Below, in pieces: positions 18,048-27,518 of a DNA stretch of 59,619 nt. The notes under the pieces were generated by a model that did not search any database, was not told the DNA's origin, and was given only the letters and a program-made list of their open reading frames with translations. Where the stretch lies: positions 1 to 59,619 of the forward strand of contig NZ_AUEZ01000056.1 of the NCBI RefSeq assembly GCF_000426245.1. The letters are read 5' to 3'. Both the position numbers and the translations under genes were made by a program. Within the stretch, counting starts at the first letter, position 1. Every line of letters starts with the position of its first letter. The DNA comes from Bradyrhizobium sp. Ai1a-2 (GTDB lineage Bacteria; Pseudomonadota; Alphaproteobacteria; Rhizobiales; Xanthobacteraceae).

Positions 18048-18076
18048 TTGGATGCGACGGCGAAATTGGCTACTAG
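18048..18076 (+). promoter_or_regulatory. Candidate promoter of the Anbu peptidase gene
   Basis: TTGGAT, 17 bases, TACTAG, about 37 bases before the ATG. The match to sigma-70 is weak, but the gene has been cut off from the transglutaminase operon and needs its own start. Confidence 0.3.
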
Positions 18077-18112
18077 TTTGGCGCCGAGACGTTCGGACTT
18101 TCGGGGACGGAA

Positions 18113-18874
18113 ATGACCTATTGCTGCGGAATCCTGGTGCGGGACGGCCTCGTCATGATCGCCGACACCCGCACCAATGCAGGGCTCGACAACGTCTCGA
18201 CCTTCCGCAAATTGCACATCTTCTCCCAGCCCGGCGAGCGGATCATGGCAGTCGCCAGCGCCGGCAATCTCGCGATCAGCCAGTCGGTGCTGTCGACGCT
18301 GACGGAAGGCATGGAAGACCCTGAAACCGGAGAGGTCGAGACGCTCCTGAACGCGCCGACCATGTTCCAGGCCGCACAGCGCATCGGCCGCGCCATCCGC
18401 GCAGTGCACTCGACCGAAGGCGAGGCGCTGAGGTCGGAAGACGTCTCTTTCGATGTCTCGTTCCTGTTCGGCGGCCAGATCAAGGGCTCGCGGATGCGGC
18501 TATTCATGATCTACACCGCCGGCAACTTCATCGAATGCACCACCGACACGCCCTATTTGCAGATCGGCGAGCACAAATACGGCAAGCCGGTGCTCGACCG
18601 CGCCATGCATTACGACGTCGAGCTCTATGAAGCGCTGAAGACCGGGCTGATCTCGATGGATTCGACGATGCGTTCCAACCTCGGCGTCGGTCTGCCGATC
18701 GACGTGCTGGTGGTGCGCAACGACGCCTGCGAGGCCGACCTCAATCACCGGATCGAGGCGGGCGAACCCTATTTCCACGATCTCCGCTCGCGCTGGTCGG
18801 CGGCGCTCCGCGCGGCGCATCAGAATATCCCGAGACCGCCGTACAAGACCGAAACCGAATCCAAGAAGCAATAA
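18113..18874 (+). CDS. Anbu proteasome-like peptidase
   Basis: 253 aa. MTYCCGILVRDGLVMIADTRTNAGLDN is the Anbu start: after Met removal Thr2 becomes the N-terminal nucleophile of the Ntn-hydrolase fold. GERIMAVASAGNLAISQSV and NLGVGLPIDVLVVRND are also typical. Anbu is a self-assembling ancestor-like relative of HslV and the proteasome and is normally encoded beside the ATP-grasp, alpha-E and transglutaminase genes. Here 8.5 kb separate them. An SDR gene follows after 11 bases. The peptide substrate is not established. Confidence 0.92.
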   Translation: MTYCCGILVRDGLVMIADTRTNAGLDNVSTFRKLHIFSQPGERIMAVASAGNLAISQSVLSTLTEGMEDPETGEVETLLNAPTMFQAAQRIGRAIRAVHSTEGEALRSEDVSFDVSFLFGGQIKGSRMRLFMIYTAGNFIECTTDTPYLQIGEHKYGKPVLDRAMHYDVELYEALKTGLISMDSTMRSNLGVGLPIDVLVVRNDACEADLNHRIEAGEPYFHDLRSRWSAALRAAHQNIPRPPYKTETESKKQ

Positions 18875-18885
18875 GGAAGGAAACG

Positions 18886-19644
18886 ATGGCCGAGGCACGA
18901 AAGAGAATAGCTGTAGTCACCGGCGCCGGCACCGGCGTTGGACGCGCCGCATCGCTGGCGCTGATCAATGCCGGCTTCACCGTGGTGCTGGCCGGCCGCC
19001 GGCTGGACATGCTGCAGGAGACGCAGAAGCTCGGCGGCGATGCCAGCAAGAGCCTGTGCGTGCCGGCCGACATGACCGATCCCGCCTCGATCGCGGCCCT
19101 GTTCGCCAAGGTGACGGACAGCTATGGCCGCCTCGACGTGCTCTTCAACAATGCCGGCATGGGCGCGCCGCCGGTGAATTTCGAGGACTTGCCGCTGGCG
19201 CAATGGCAGGCAGTGGTGAACACCAATCTGACCGGTCCCTTCCTGTGCACCCAGCACGCCTTCCGCATCATGAAGGACCAGACCCCGCGCGGCGGGCGTA
19301 TCATCAACAACGGCTCGATCTCGGCGCACGCGCCGCGGCCGTTCTCCGCCGCCTACACCGCGACCAAGCACGCGATCACCGGCCTGACCAAAGCGTCCAA
19401 TCTCGACGGCCGCATGTACGACATCGCGGTCGGCCAGGTCGACATCGGCAATGCCGCAACCCCAATGACCGACCGCATGGTCGACGGCGTGCTGCAGCCC
19501 GACGGCCGCAAGATGCCGGAGCCACGAATGGACGCGAAGGCTGTCGGCGACGCCATCGCCTACATGGCCAACCTGCCGCTCGACGCCAACGTGCTGTTCA
19601 TGACGGTAATGGCAAGCAAGATGCCGTTCGTCGGACGGGGGTAG
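18886..19644 (+). CDS. SDR-family oxidoreductase
   Basis: 252 aa classical short-chain dehydrogenase. It has the TGAGTGVG cofactor motif (about 12-19), NNAGMG (about 90), a catalytic Ser in NNGSISAHAPRPFS, and YTATKHA (Tyr-x-x-x-Lys). It is 11 bases behind the Anbu gene with GGAAGG before its ATG, so cotranscription is likely. The substrate is unknown. Confidence 0.9.
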   Translation: MAEARKRIAVVTGAGTGVGRAASLALINAGFTVVLAGRRLDMLQETQKLGGDASKSLCVPADMTDPASIAALFAKVTDSYGRLDVLFNNAGMGAPPVNFEDLPLAQWQAVVNTNLTGPFLCTQHAFRIMKDQTPRGGRIINNGSISAHAPRPFSAAYTATKHAITGLTKASNLDGRMYDIAVGQVDIGNAATPMTDRMVDGVLQPDGRKMPEPRMDAKAVGDAIAYMANLPLDANVLFMTVMASKMPFVGRG

Positions 19645-19660
19645 GCGCCCTGCTCTCACC

Positions 19661-19781
19661 GTCATTGCGAGCCACCGGGTCCGCGCGAATGCGCCGCCCG
19701 ATGACAGGCTCCGCGAAGCAATCCATGGCACCGCTTGCCGAAACAGTGGATTGCTTCGTCGCTTTGCTCCTCGCAATGACG
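19661..19781. repeat. Palindromic intergenic repeat, family A
   Basis: GTCATTGCGAG at the left and CTCGCAATGACG at the right, with inner arms GAAGCAATCCATGG and GTGGATTGCTTC. About 40 extra bases in the left arm (19673-19710) make this copy longer than those at 1974 and 58092. Confidence 0.8.
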
Positions 19782-19893
19782 GTGGCGGAAACAGCATCGC
19801 AACAGCATCCACGACGGAGGACGTTCACTAGACCGAACGGAGCGGCATTGTGCTTGCAGATCGTGCTGCCATAATCGTTCGGGAGATTTGTGA

Positions 19894-21153
19894 ATGTTAC
19901 AGCTGCAATCGGCGTTCGGCGTGGTGGCGCTGCTTCTGATCGCCTGGGCGTTCAGCGAAAAACGCCGCGCGGTGTCGATCCGGCAGGCGATCGTCGGACT
20001 GCTGGTGACGCTGGTCACTGCGCTGGTGCTGATCAAGGTGCCGCCGGTGGCATCCGCTTTCGGCGCAATCAACGAGGCCGTCGGCGTCATCGCGGCCGCT
20101 TCGCGCGCCGGCACCTCCTTCGTGTTCGGCTATCTCGGCGGCGCGCCGCTGCCGTTCGATCTCAAGGCGCCGGGTGCGGACTTCATCCTCGCCTTCCAGG
20201 CGCTGCCGATCGTGCTGGTCATGAGCGTGCTGACCACGCTCCTGTTCTATTGGCGCGTGCTGCCGCCGATCGTGCGCGGCCTGGCCTGGCTGTTGGAACG
20301 GACGCTCGGCGTCGGCGGCGCGGTCGGGCTCTCCACCGCCGCCAACATCTTCCTCGGCATGGTGGAAGCGCCGCTGTTCATCCGGCCCTATCTTGCGCAG
20401 CTCAGCCGCGCCGAATTGTTCCTGGTGATGACGGGCGGCATGGCCGGGATCGCCGGCACCGTGCTGGTGCTCTACGCCACCCTGCTGGCGCCGCTGATCC
20501 CGGACGCCGCGGCGCATTTCGTCATCGCCTCCGTGTTAGGGGCGCCGGCGGCGATCCTGGTGAGCCTGATCATGGTGCCGGAGACATCGGATCAACGCAC
20601 CGGCGGATCGCTCGACGATCGCAGCGATCCCGAGATGCACGCATCCTCGACGATGGATGCCATCGTCAAGGGCACCGCAGCCGGGCTCGAGCTGTTGCTC
20701 AACATCGTCGCGATGCTGCTCGTGCTGGTGGCGCTGGTCTATCTCGTCAACGCCATCCTCGGGATCCTGCCGGAAATCGGCGGCGCGAAGATTTCTTTGC
20801 AGCGCCTGCTCGGCTACATCATGGCGCCGGTGTGCTGGCTGATGGGGCTGCCGTGGTCGCAGGCCATCACCGCCGGCAGCCTGATGGGCACCAAGACGGT
20901 GCTGAACGAATTGATCGCCTATGTCGACCTGTCGAAGCTTCCCACCGAGGCGCTCGATCCGCGCTCGCGCCTGATCATGCTCTATGCGATGTGCGGCTTC
21001 GCCAATTTCGCCAGCCTCGGCATCATGATCGGCGGCCTCAACACGATGGCGCCGACGCGGCGCGAGGAGATCAATGAGTTGGGGTTGAAATCGATCGTCT
21101 CGGGCACGCTGACGACCTGCCTGATGGGCGCGATCGTGGGGATGTTGACGTAG
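19894..21153 (+). CDS. Concentrative nucleoside transporter (CNT/NupC family)
   Basis: 419 aa with about ten hydrophobic segments. The CNT signatures are GLSTAANIFLGMVEAPLFIRPYL (which spans the nucleoside site), FLVMTGGMAGIAGTVL and, near the end, YAMCGFANFASLGIMIGGLN. It imports nucleosides across the inner membrane with H+ or Na+. The 250-bp region in front holds a family A repeat, then a possible promoter TTGTGC-N16-CATAAT at about 19847-19874. It is the last plus-strand gene before the cupin and usg genes on the other strand. Confidence 0.9.
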   Translation: MLQLQSAFGVVALLLIAWAFSEKRRAVSIRQAIVGLLVTLVTALVLIKVPPVASAFGAINEAVGVIAAASRAGTSFVFGYLGGAPLPFDLKAPGADFILAFQALPIVLVMSVLTTLLFYWRVLPPIVRGLAWLLERTLGVGGAVGLSTAANIFLGMVEAPLFIRPYLAQLSRAELFLVMTGGMAGIAGTVLVLYATLLAPLIPDAAAHFVIASVLGAPAAILVSLIMVPETSDQRTGGSLDDRSDPEMHASSTMDAIVKGTAAGLELLLNIVAMLLVLVALVYLVNAILGILPEIGGAKISLQRLLGYIMAPVCWLMGLPWSQAITAGSLMGTKTVLNELIAYVDLSKLPTEALDPRSRLIMLYAMCGFANFASLGIMIGGLNTMAPTRREEINELGLKSIVSGTLTTCLMGAIVGMLT

Positions 21154-21159
21154 AAGCAG

Positions 21160-21246
21160 TAGCCCAGATGGAGCGCAGCGCAATCCGGGACAGCCTCTCA
21201 GCCATCAGCAGTCTTCCCGGATTGCGCTGCGCTCCATCCGGGCTAC
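21160..21246. repeat. Palindromic intergenic repeat, family B
   Basis: TAGCCCAGATGGAGCGCAGC with the inverse GCGCTGCGCTCCATCCGGGC, inner arms CAATCCGGGA and CCCGGATTG. Copies with a GGGTGG variant lie at 40670-40758, 46680-46768 and 47922-48007. It sits between convergent genes and could act as a bidirectional terminator. Confidence 0.85.
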
Positions 21247-21259
21247 AGTTAAGCAGCAG

Positions 21260-21790
21260 TTACGCCGTCAACTCCACCGTCTTGAACTCAGCCGGCAGGA
21301 TGATCTCGAGCAGTTCGACGTCGTCGGAATAATCGAGGATCATGTGCTTGATCTTCGGCGGCTGGGTCCAGGAGCTGCCCTGCTGCATCAGCGTCTCACC
21401 CTGCCCTTCCATGTAGGTCTTGACCCAGCCCTTGAGCACATAAACCATCTGGAATTGCACGTCGTGATAATGCAGTTTCGAGACCTCTTCCGGATTGCAC
21501 GGACCGGCTAGCCGGATCACATGCGCCTGCGCTAACCCATGCGTGGCGTCAGCAATTCCGAGATCGCGATACTTCGCGTAGGCGCGTAGCCCATCGGCCT
21601 TGAAGTCTTCTTCACGATGATGGCTGATCGCGATGCGCTGCTTCGGCCGCGCCTTGTGCGCCGCTTTGGATACGCGGCCCTTGGACTTGATCGCCTTGCG
21701 GGCGGTTGATTTGGCGGCGGTCTTGTGCCCCGTCCACTTCTTCCGGACCGCAGTCTTGGCCGCGGGTCTTGATGTCACCTTCTTAGCCAT
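21260..21790 (-). CDS. Cupin protein with a histone-like Lys/Ala-rich tail
   Basis: 176 aa. Residues 1 to about 50 are a Lys/Arg/Ala-rich, disordered tail (for example KTAAKSTARKAIKSKGRVSK) like bacterial H1-type proteins. Residues about 60-175 form a cupin: KLHYHDVQFQMVYVLKG carries the first metal motif with two His and Gln/Glu, and PPKIKHMILDYSDDVELLEI the second with one His. The tail could bind nucleic acid or polyanions. The metal-binding cupin may be enzymatic or a sensor. The ATG at 21790 follows GGGAGGCAGGCC. Confidence 0.8.
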   Translation of the reverse strand: MAKKVTSRPAAKTAVRKKWTGHKTAAKSTARKAIKSKGRVSKAAHKARPKQRIAISHHREEDFKADGLRAYAKYRDLGIADATHGLAQAHVIRLAGPCNPEEVSKLHYHDVQFQMVYVLKGWVKTYMEGQGETLMQQGSSWTQPPKIKHMILDYSDDVELLEIILPAEFKTVELTA

Positions 21791-21892
21791 GGCCTGCCTC
21801 CCTGTTGCAGGCGTCCGCGACGCGGACGCGTCCAGGGAACGTTACCACCGTTCCGCCCGGCGGCAATCGGTCTTAGCGCCTCACTTGGCGTC

Positions 21893-22183
21893 TCAGTGCA
21901 GGCGGAAGACGCCGTCGACGGCGCGCAACTCCGCCGGCTTGATCAGCTTGGAATGCGCGACGGTTACCGAGTGGAGCGGCCCCTCGAGCTTCTCCTGCCA
22001 GAAGGCGAGGAAATCCTGCAGCGCCGGGAATTTCGGGAAGAGGTCGTAGTTCTGCCAGACGTAGGTCTGCAGCAGCGAAGGGTGGTCCGGCATCCGGTAG
22101 AGGATCTGTGCCGTCGTCAGCCCGTAACCCAGAAGCTGCTTCCGGAAATCGTCGGAAACAACCCCACCAACCCGCGAGACCAT
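21893..22183 (-). CDS. usg: Usg family protein
   Basis: 96 aa beginning MVSRVGGVVSDDFRKQLLGYG and containing TAQILYRMPDHPSLLQTYVW. This is the Usg protein, first noted next to trp genes in Caulobacter; its biochemical role is not known. A very strong ribosome site (AAAGGAGGTT, 22187-22196) fixes the start at 22183 and rules out the longer frame. No trp gene is nearby. Confidence 0.85.
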   Translation of the reverse strand: MVSRVGGVVSDDFRKQLLGYGLTTAQILYRMPDHPSLLQTYVWQNYDLFPKFPALQDFLAFWQEKLEGPLHSVTVAHSKLIKPAELRAVDGVFRLH

Positions 22184-22455
22184 ATGCCAACCTCCTTTGC
22201 CAAGGAGCGCATTGACGGGATGGCTTTCCTGCCGGAGCCACCCCGGCGGAGATGCGCTCACATGAGAGAAATGTGACGCATGCGACCAACTCATCACAAG
22301 CCTAAATGTTTAATACGATGTTGAAAAATCGTGCGTTAGCAGCAACTTAGCCTGCCTGCTAATACGGGCCTCGCCGATCGCCCCACGGCGGGTTAATGGT
22401 GATAAACGATACTGGCAGGCGGCGATTTCGAGCGCCAATTTTTCTGCTACAAGCC

Positions 22456-22484
22456 CTTGCCCCCATACAAAGTCTGGCCTATTT
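22456..22484 (+). promoter_or_regulatory. Candidate RpoH (sigma-32) promoter of groESL
   Basis: CTTG at 22456-22459 and CCTATTT at 22478-22484, 18 bases apart, resemble the alphaproteobacterial heat-shock promoter (CTTGAA...CYTATNT). It sits just upstream of CIRCE, as in operons under double heat control. Confidence 0.4.
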
Positions 22485-22498
22485 CCATCCCAGCTAGC

Positions 22499-22525
22499 TT
22501 GGCACTCGCCAGGGTAGACTGCTAA
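22499..22525. promoter_or_regulatory. CIRCE operator (HrcA site)
   Basis: TTGGCACTC-N9-GACTGCTAA matches CIRCE (TTAGCACTC-N9-GAGTGCTAA) at 16 of 18 arm positions with the exact 9-base spacer. It lies 45 bases before the groES ATG. HrcA-mediated repression of this groESL copy is expected. Confidence 0.85.
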
Positions 22526-22569
22526 CACTCCAAAATTCTACAGCATCCAGAATAGCTTAGGAGGACTGC

Positions 22570-22887
22570 ATGAGTTTCCGTCCGCTTCACGACCGCGTCG
22601 TGGTCAAGCGCATCGACGCCGAAGAGAAGACTGCAGGCGGCATCATCATTCCAGACACTGCCAAGGAAAAGCCCTCCCAGGGCGAAGTCGTCGCTGTCGG
22701 CCCCGGCGGCCGCGACGAGGCCGGCAAGCTGATCCCGATCGACCTCAAGGTTGGCGATCGCGTCCTGTTCGGCAAGTGGTCCGGCACCGAGGTCAAGATC
22801 GACGGCCAGGAGCTGCTGATCATGAAGGAAAGCGACATCATGGGCGTCCTCGACATCCCCACGTCTTCCAAGAAGAAGGCGGCCTAA
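22570..22887 (+). CDS. groES: Co-chaperonin GroES
   Basis: 105 aa, the alphaproteobacterial length. MSFRPLHDRVVVKRIDAEEKTAGGIIIPD contains the mobile loop that docks on GroEL. TAKEKPSQGEVVAVGPGGRDEAGK and the end VLDIPTSSKKKAA are typical of rhizobial GroES. TAGGAGGACTGC precedes the ATG. The seven-subunit lid works with GroEL 42 bases downstream. Confidence 0.97.
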   Translation: MSFRPLHDRVVVKRIDAEEKTAGGIIIPDTAKEKPSQGEVVAVGPGGRDEAGKLIPIDLKVGDRVLFGKWSGTEVKIDGQELLIMKESDIMGVLDIPTSSKKKAA

Positions 22888-22929
22888 GGCCCTCCCTCCC
22901 AGGATAAATCCCTCAAGGAAAAAACTCAC

Positions 22930-24570
<1,641 letters not shown>

Positions 24571-24600
24571 TCCGGCCCTCAGGCACTATTCGAAAAATGC

Positions 24601-24629
24601 AAAACCCCGGCAGCAATGCCGGGGTTTTT
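24601..24629 (+). terminator. Rho-independent terminator of groESL
   Basis: AAAACCCCGGC, loop AGCAAT, GCCGGGGTTTT, then one more T. A perfect 11-bp stem with a T-run, 30 bases after the groEL stop. Confidence 0.92.
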
Positions 24630-24647
24630 GTTGGGCATATCTCTCAT

Positions 24648-24690
24648 CGTCATTCCGGGGCGCGCCTGCTGGCACGAGCCCGGAATCCAC
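24648..24690. repeat. Intergenic repeat, family C (half copy)
   Basis: CGTCATTCCGGGGCGCGCC...GAGCCCGGAATCCAC. This is one half of the family also found at 52475-52564 and 57172-57275. Confidence 0.65.
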
Positions 24691-24755
24691 CGCCTTGTGG
24701 AAACTTAAGACGTGGCGCAGGCGTTGTTACGACACGCCAATGCTGGGAGGTGGGC

Positions 24756-25943
24756 ATGGTAAAAAAACGCATCGGCATTCTCACGGGCGGCGGCGACGTC
24801 CCCGGTCTCAACGCCGTGATCAAGAGCGTGACGTATCGCGGCAGTGAGGACGACATCGAGGTTGTCGGTCTCCGCCGTGGTTGGGAGGCCCTCACGCACC
24901 TGAATCTCGACGACCCGGCGAGCAGGTCCCACTACATCATCCCGCTGAGCCGTGAGAACACCCGCATCATCGACCGACACGGCGGCACCGTGCTGCATTC
25001 GAGCCGCACCAATCCGTCCAAAATGAAAAAGCTGCCCGATCATCTCGTCGGCGGCGACTTTCCAGTCTCCCAGAGCACCAAGGGCGGCATCGCAACCAGG
25101 ACGTGGGACCTCACCGGCCAGGTGCTGGCGAACCTCTCGGGGCTCGGCATCGAACACCTGATCGCCATCGGCGGCGACGATACGCTCAGTTACGCGGCCA
25201 AGCTCAACGAGCTCGGCGTCAAGGTCATCGCCATCCCGAAGACGATGGACAACGACGTTCGCAACACTGAGTACTGTATCGGCTTCTCGACTGCCATCAC
25301 CCGCGCCAGCGACGCCATCCAGCGGCAGCGCACAACAGTCGGCTCGCACGAGCGCATCGGCATTTTCCGCGTCTTTGGCCGCGATGCCGGATTCACGGCA
25401 CTCTTCACCGCATACGCCACCTCGATACGGTGCGTCATACCGGAGTACAAGGTCAATCTCGACAAGCTGATCCGTTTGCTCGTCGAGGAGAAGCGCACCA
25501 ACCCGAGCAACTACGCGTTGGTCGTGCTCAGCGAGGGCGCCGCGTGGGAGGGCTATACGGTGCAGGAATATGGCGAGCCTGACGCCTACGGGCATCGCAA
25601 GAAGGCGAGCGTGGCGGAATCTCTTGCTGACGAGATCAAGCGCCACGTCGGCGAGGAAACCATCACCTCCGACCTCACCTACGACCTGCGATCGGGCGAT
25701 CCGGACTTCATGGACAAGCTTGTGGCCCTGACTTTCGGCAACATGGCTTACGATGCCATCCTGGAAGGCAAGACCGGCCTCATGTCCGCGCTGGTGGAGG
25801 GCCGTTACGACCTCGTACCCCTGCCTGATGCCAAGCTCGGGCCACGCAAGCTGGATGTCGCCAGCACGTACAACACGGAGCGATACCGTCCCATGTACGC
25901 GAACAAGCGCGGGCTGCCGATCTTTCTCAACCGCGCGTCATAG
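24756..25943 (+). CDS. Phosphofructokinase, probably PPi-dependent
   Basis: 395 aa PFK fold, with GILTGGGDVPGLNAVIK at the start. Two positions that decide the phosphate donor read as the pyrophosphate type: GGDDT at 139-143 (Asp where ATP enzymes have Gly in GGDGS) and PKTMDND at 161-167 (Lys where ATP enzymes have PGTIDND). It would convert fructose-6-phosphate and PPi to FBP reversibly. Bradyrhizobia mostly use the Entner-Doudoroff route and often lack PFK. ATG at 24756 follows GGGAGGTGGGC. The FBP aldolase/phosphatase gene follows on the same strand. Confidence 0.85.
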   Translation: MVKKRIGILTGGGDVPGLNAVIKSVTYRGSEDDIEVVGLRRGWEALTHLNLDDPASRSHYIIPLSRENTRIIDRHGGTVLHSSRTNPSKMKKLPDHLVGGDFPVSQSTKGGIATRTWDLTGQVLANLSGLGIEHLIAIGGDDTLSYAAKLNELGVKVIAIPKTMDNDVRNTEYCIGFSTAITRASDAIQRQRTTVGSHERIGIFRVFGRDAGFTALFTAYATSIRCVIPEYKVNLDKLIRLLVEEKRTNPSNYALVVLSEGAAWEGYTVQEYGEPDAYGHRKKASVAESLADEIKRHVGEETITSDLTYDLRSGDPDFMDKLVALTFGNMAYDAILEGKTGLMSALVEGRYDLVPLPDAKLGPRKLDVASTYNTERYRPMYANKRGLPIFLNRAS

Positions 25944-26120
25944 GTGGCGTGGTAACCCAATCGCCGGAATGGCTGCCTGCTGCGGTGCGTCGCAAGCGGC
26001 AATGGCCTTCCTTGGAACCTAACGCAACATCGGACGTTTTGTCCGCCAATGAGCAGCGCCGTCGCCCCGGCGCGGCGAGCGCCGAGGCCGAGGCGCTGCG
26101 TTGCGCAGGGAGAAATGCTC

Positions 26121-27266
26121 ATGAGACTCACTGTTTCGGTCATCAAGGCTGACATTGGCTCCGTCGGCGGGCATACCAAACCGTCTGCACGCATGATGGC
26201 GACAGTCGAGGACGAGGTCGCGAAGGCGATCGACAAAGGTCTCTTGACAGATGGTTTCGTCCGCCACACCGGCGACGACATTGCGATCATCATGACGCAT
26301 ATGCGGGGTGAAGGAAGCCCCGAGGTACATCAATTCGCCTGGAAGACGTTTCTCGCCGCCACTGCGGTCGCGAAGACGTCCGGGCTCTATGGCGCCGGCC
26401 AGGATCTTCTCGTCGACGCACCTTCCGGAAACGTTCGCGGCGCCGGCCCGGCCGTCGCCGAGCTCAGCTTCGACCACAGCCTCTCGGGCGCGAGACCCGC
26501 GGAGTCCTTCATGGTGTTCGCCGCCGACAAATGTGGCCCCGGCGCCTACAACCTGCCGCTCTACCTCGCCTTTGCCGATCCCATGTATTGCGCCGGGCTG
26601 ATGCTGCCCCCGATGATCAAGGGATTCCGTTTCCATGTCATCGACATGGACCACACGGCTGGCGATAGCATCATTGAACTCGACGCGCCCGCGGACGGCT
26701 ATCATATTGCCGCGCTGCTCCGCGACAACGAGCGCTTTGGCATTGATCGCATCATTTCTCGAACATATGGCGAGGTCGCGGTGGCTGTTTCGGCGCAGCG
26801 TCTACACTCGATCGCAGGGAAGTACACCGGCAAGGATGATCCGGTCGCGATCATCAGGAATCAGGGGATTTTCCCAGCTCCGGAAGAAATCGTCTCGCCG
26901 TTCGCCAAGGCACACTTCGTAGGCGGCGATGCACGTGGCTCGCACGTGATGCCGCTGATGCCCGTGCCGCTTAACACTGCGGTGACGGGTATGTACTGCC
27001 TGCCGATTGTTTCTTGTGCCGGCTTTTCGATCGACAAGGCAGGTCGATTTTCCGAGTCCTATACCGATTTCTTCGACAATCCGGCGTGGGACGAGGTCCG
27101 CCGGCGCGCCCAGCGCAAGGCTATCGACATGCGCAGCCAAGGCTGGTCGGGCGCCGCGATGCTGCCCTACTCCGAGCTTGAGTATGGCGGCTTCCGCGAT
27201 ACCGTGTCCGCGCTGCTCAAGCGTTTCCAGCTGCGCAAGGAGCGCAAGCCGGAAGCGGCCGAGTAG
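26121..27266 (+). CDS. Bifunctional FBP aldolase/phosphatase, archaeal type (class V)
   Basis: 381 aa beginning MRLTVSVIKADIGSVGGHTKPS, the class V FBPase signature. Metal and catalytic residues of FBPA/P can be matched: Asp11, His18, Asp52-Asp53 (HTGDDIAI), Gln94 (GAGQDLL), and the aldolase Tyr235 and Lys238 followed by Asp239-Asp240 (GKYTGKDDPV). It would form FBP from triose phosphates and hydrolyse it to fructose-6-phosphate, a one-enzyme gluconeogenic step known mainly from archaea and deep-branching bacteria. GGGAGAA supports the ATG at 26121 over the one at 26115. It lies 177 bases after the PPi-type PFK gene. Confidence 0.85.
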   Translation: MRLTVSVIKADIGSVGGHTKPSARMMATVEDEVAKAIDKGLLTDGFVRHTGDDIAIIMTHMRGEGSPEVHQFAWKTFLAATAVAKTSGLYGAGQDLLVDAPSGNVRGAGPAVAELSFDHSLSGARPAESFMVFAADKCGPGAYNLPLYLAFADPMYCAGLMLPPMIKGFRFHVIDMDHTAGDSIIELDAPADGYHIAALLRDNERFGIDRIISRTYGEVAVAVSAQRLHSIAGKYTGKDDPVAIIRNQGIFPAPEEIVSPFAKAHFVGGDARGSHVMPLMPVPLNTAVTGMYCLPIVSCAGFSIDKAGRFSESYTDFFDNPAWDEVRRRAQRKAIDMRSQGWSGAAMLPYSELEYGGFRDTVSALLKRFQLRKERKPEAAE

Positions 27267-27283
27267 AGAACACTGTAGGTGTC

Positions 27284-27490
27284 TTGCGGCTCCTTGCGAT
27301 GGTTGCCGTCGCGCGCGGAGCCATACCGGAGGCGACCATGTTCACGCCTGACGGAAAATACCTCCTGGTCGGGAACTACATTACTCAGGACTTCTCAATC
27401 CTGAAGGTGAACGGGACCAGCGTCGCCGCCATCGGCAAGTGCTTCCAGGTGCCGGGGCATCCGGTATCGACCAGAATTGGACCCAACTAG
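27284..27490 (+). pseudogene. C-terminal remnant of a beta-propeller (YncE-like) protein
   Basis: A 68-codon frame reading VARGAIPEATMFTPDGKYLLVGNYITQDFSILKVNGT, then GKCFQVPGHPVS. The first part is one blade of a YncE/lactonase-type propeller (FTPDGKYLLVGNY), and the end resembles the last residues of such proteins. No signal peptide or other blades are in front; the sequence runs straight into the FBPA/P stop region. I read it as the tail of a lost gene. Confidence 0.5.
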
Positions 27491-27518
27491 GAGGCCCAAA
27501 ATCCGGAGGGGAAACGTC

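Larger units (their letters stand above)
22184..22569. other. 386-bp region between usg and groES
   Basis: Shared upstream region of usg (minus) and groESL (plus). It holds a heat-shock promoter candidate and a CIRCE operator, listed separately. A 72-codon minus-strand frame here (22310-22528) overlaps both sites and has no family resemblance; I do not count it as a gene. Confidence 0.7.

Noticed and set aside
22499..22525. Sigma-54 promoter reading of TTGGCAC...
   Set aside because: TGGCAC resembles a -24 box, but the base pair at the required GG-N10-GC spacing is GG, not GC. CIRCE explains the sequence fully.
22310..22528. 72-codon minus-strand frame before groES
   Set aside because: It overlaps the CIRCE operator and the heat-shock promoter candidate, with no family resemblance or ribosome site.
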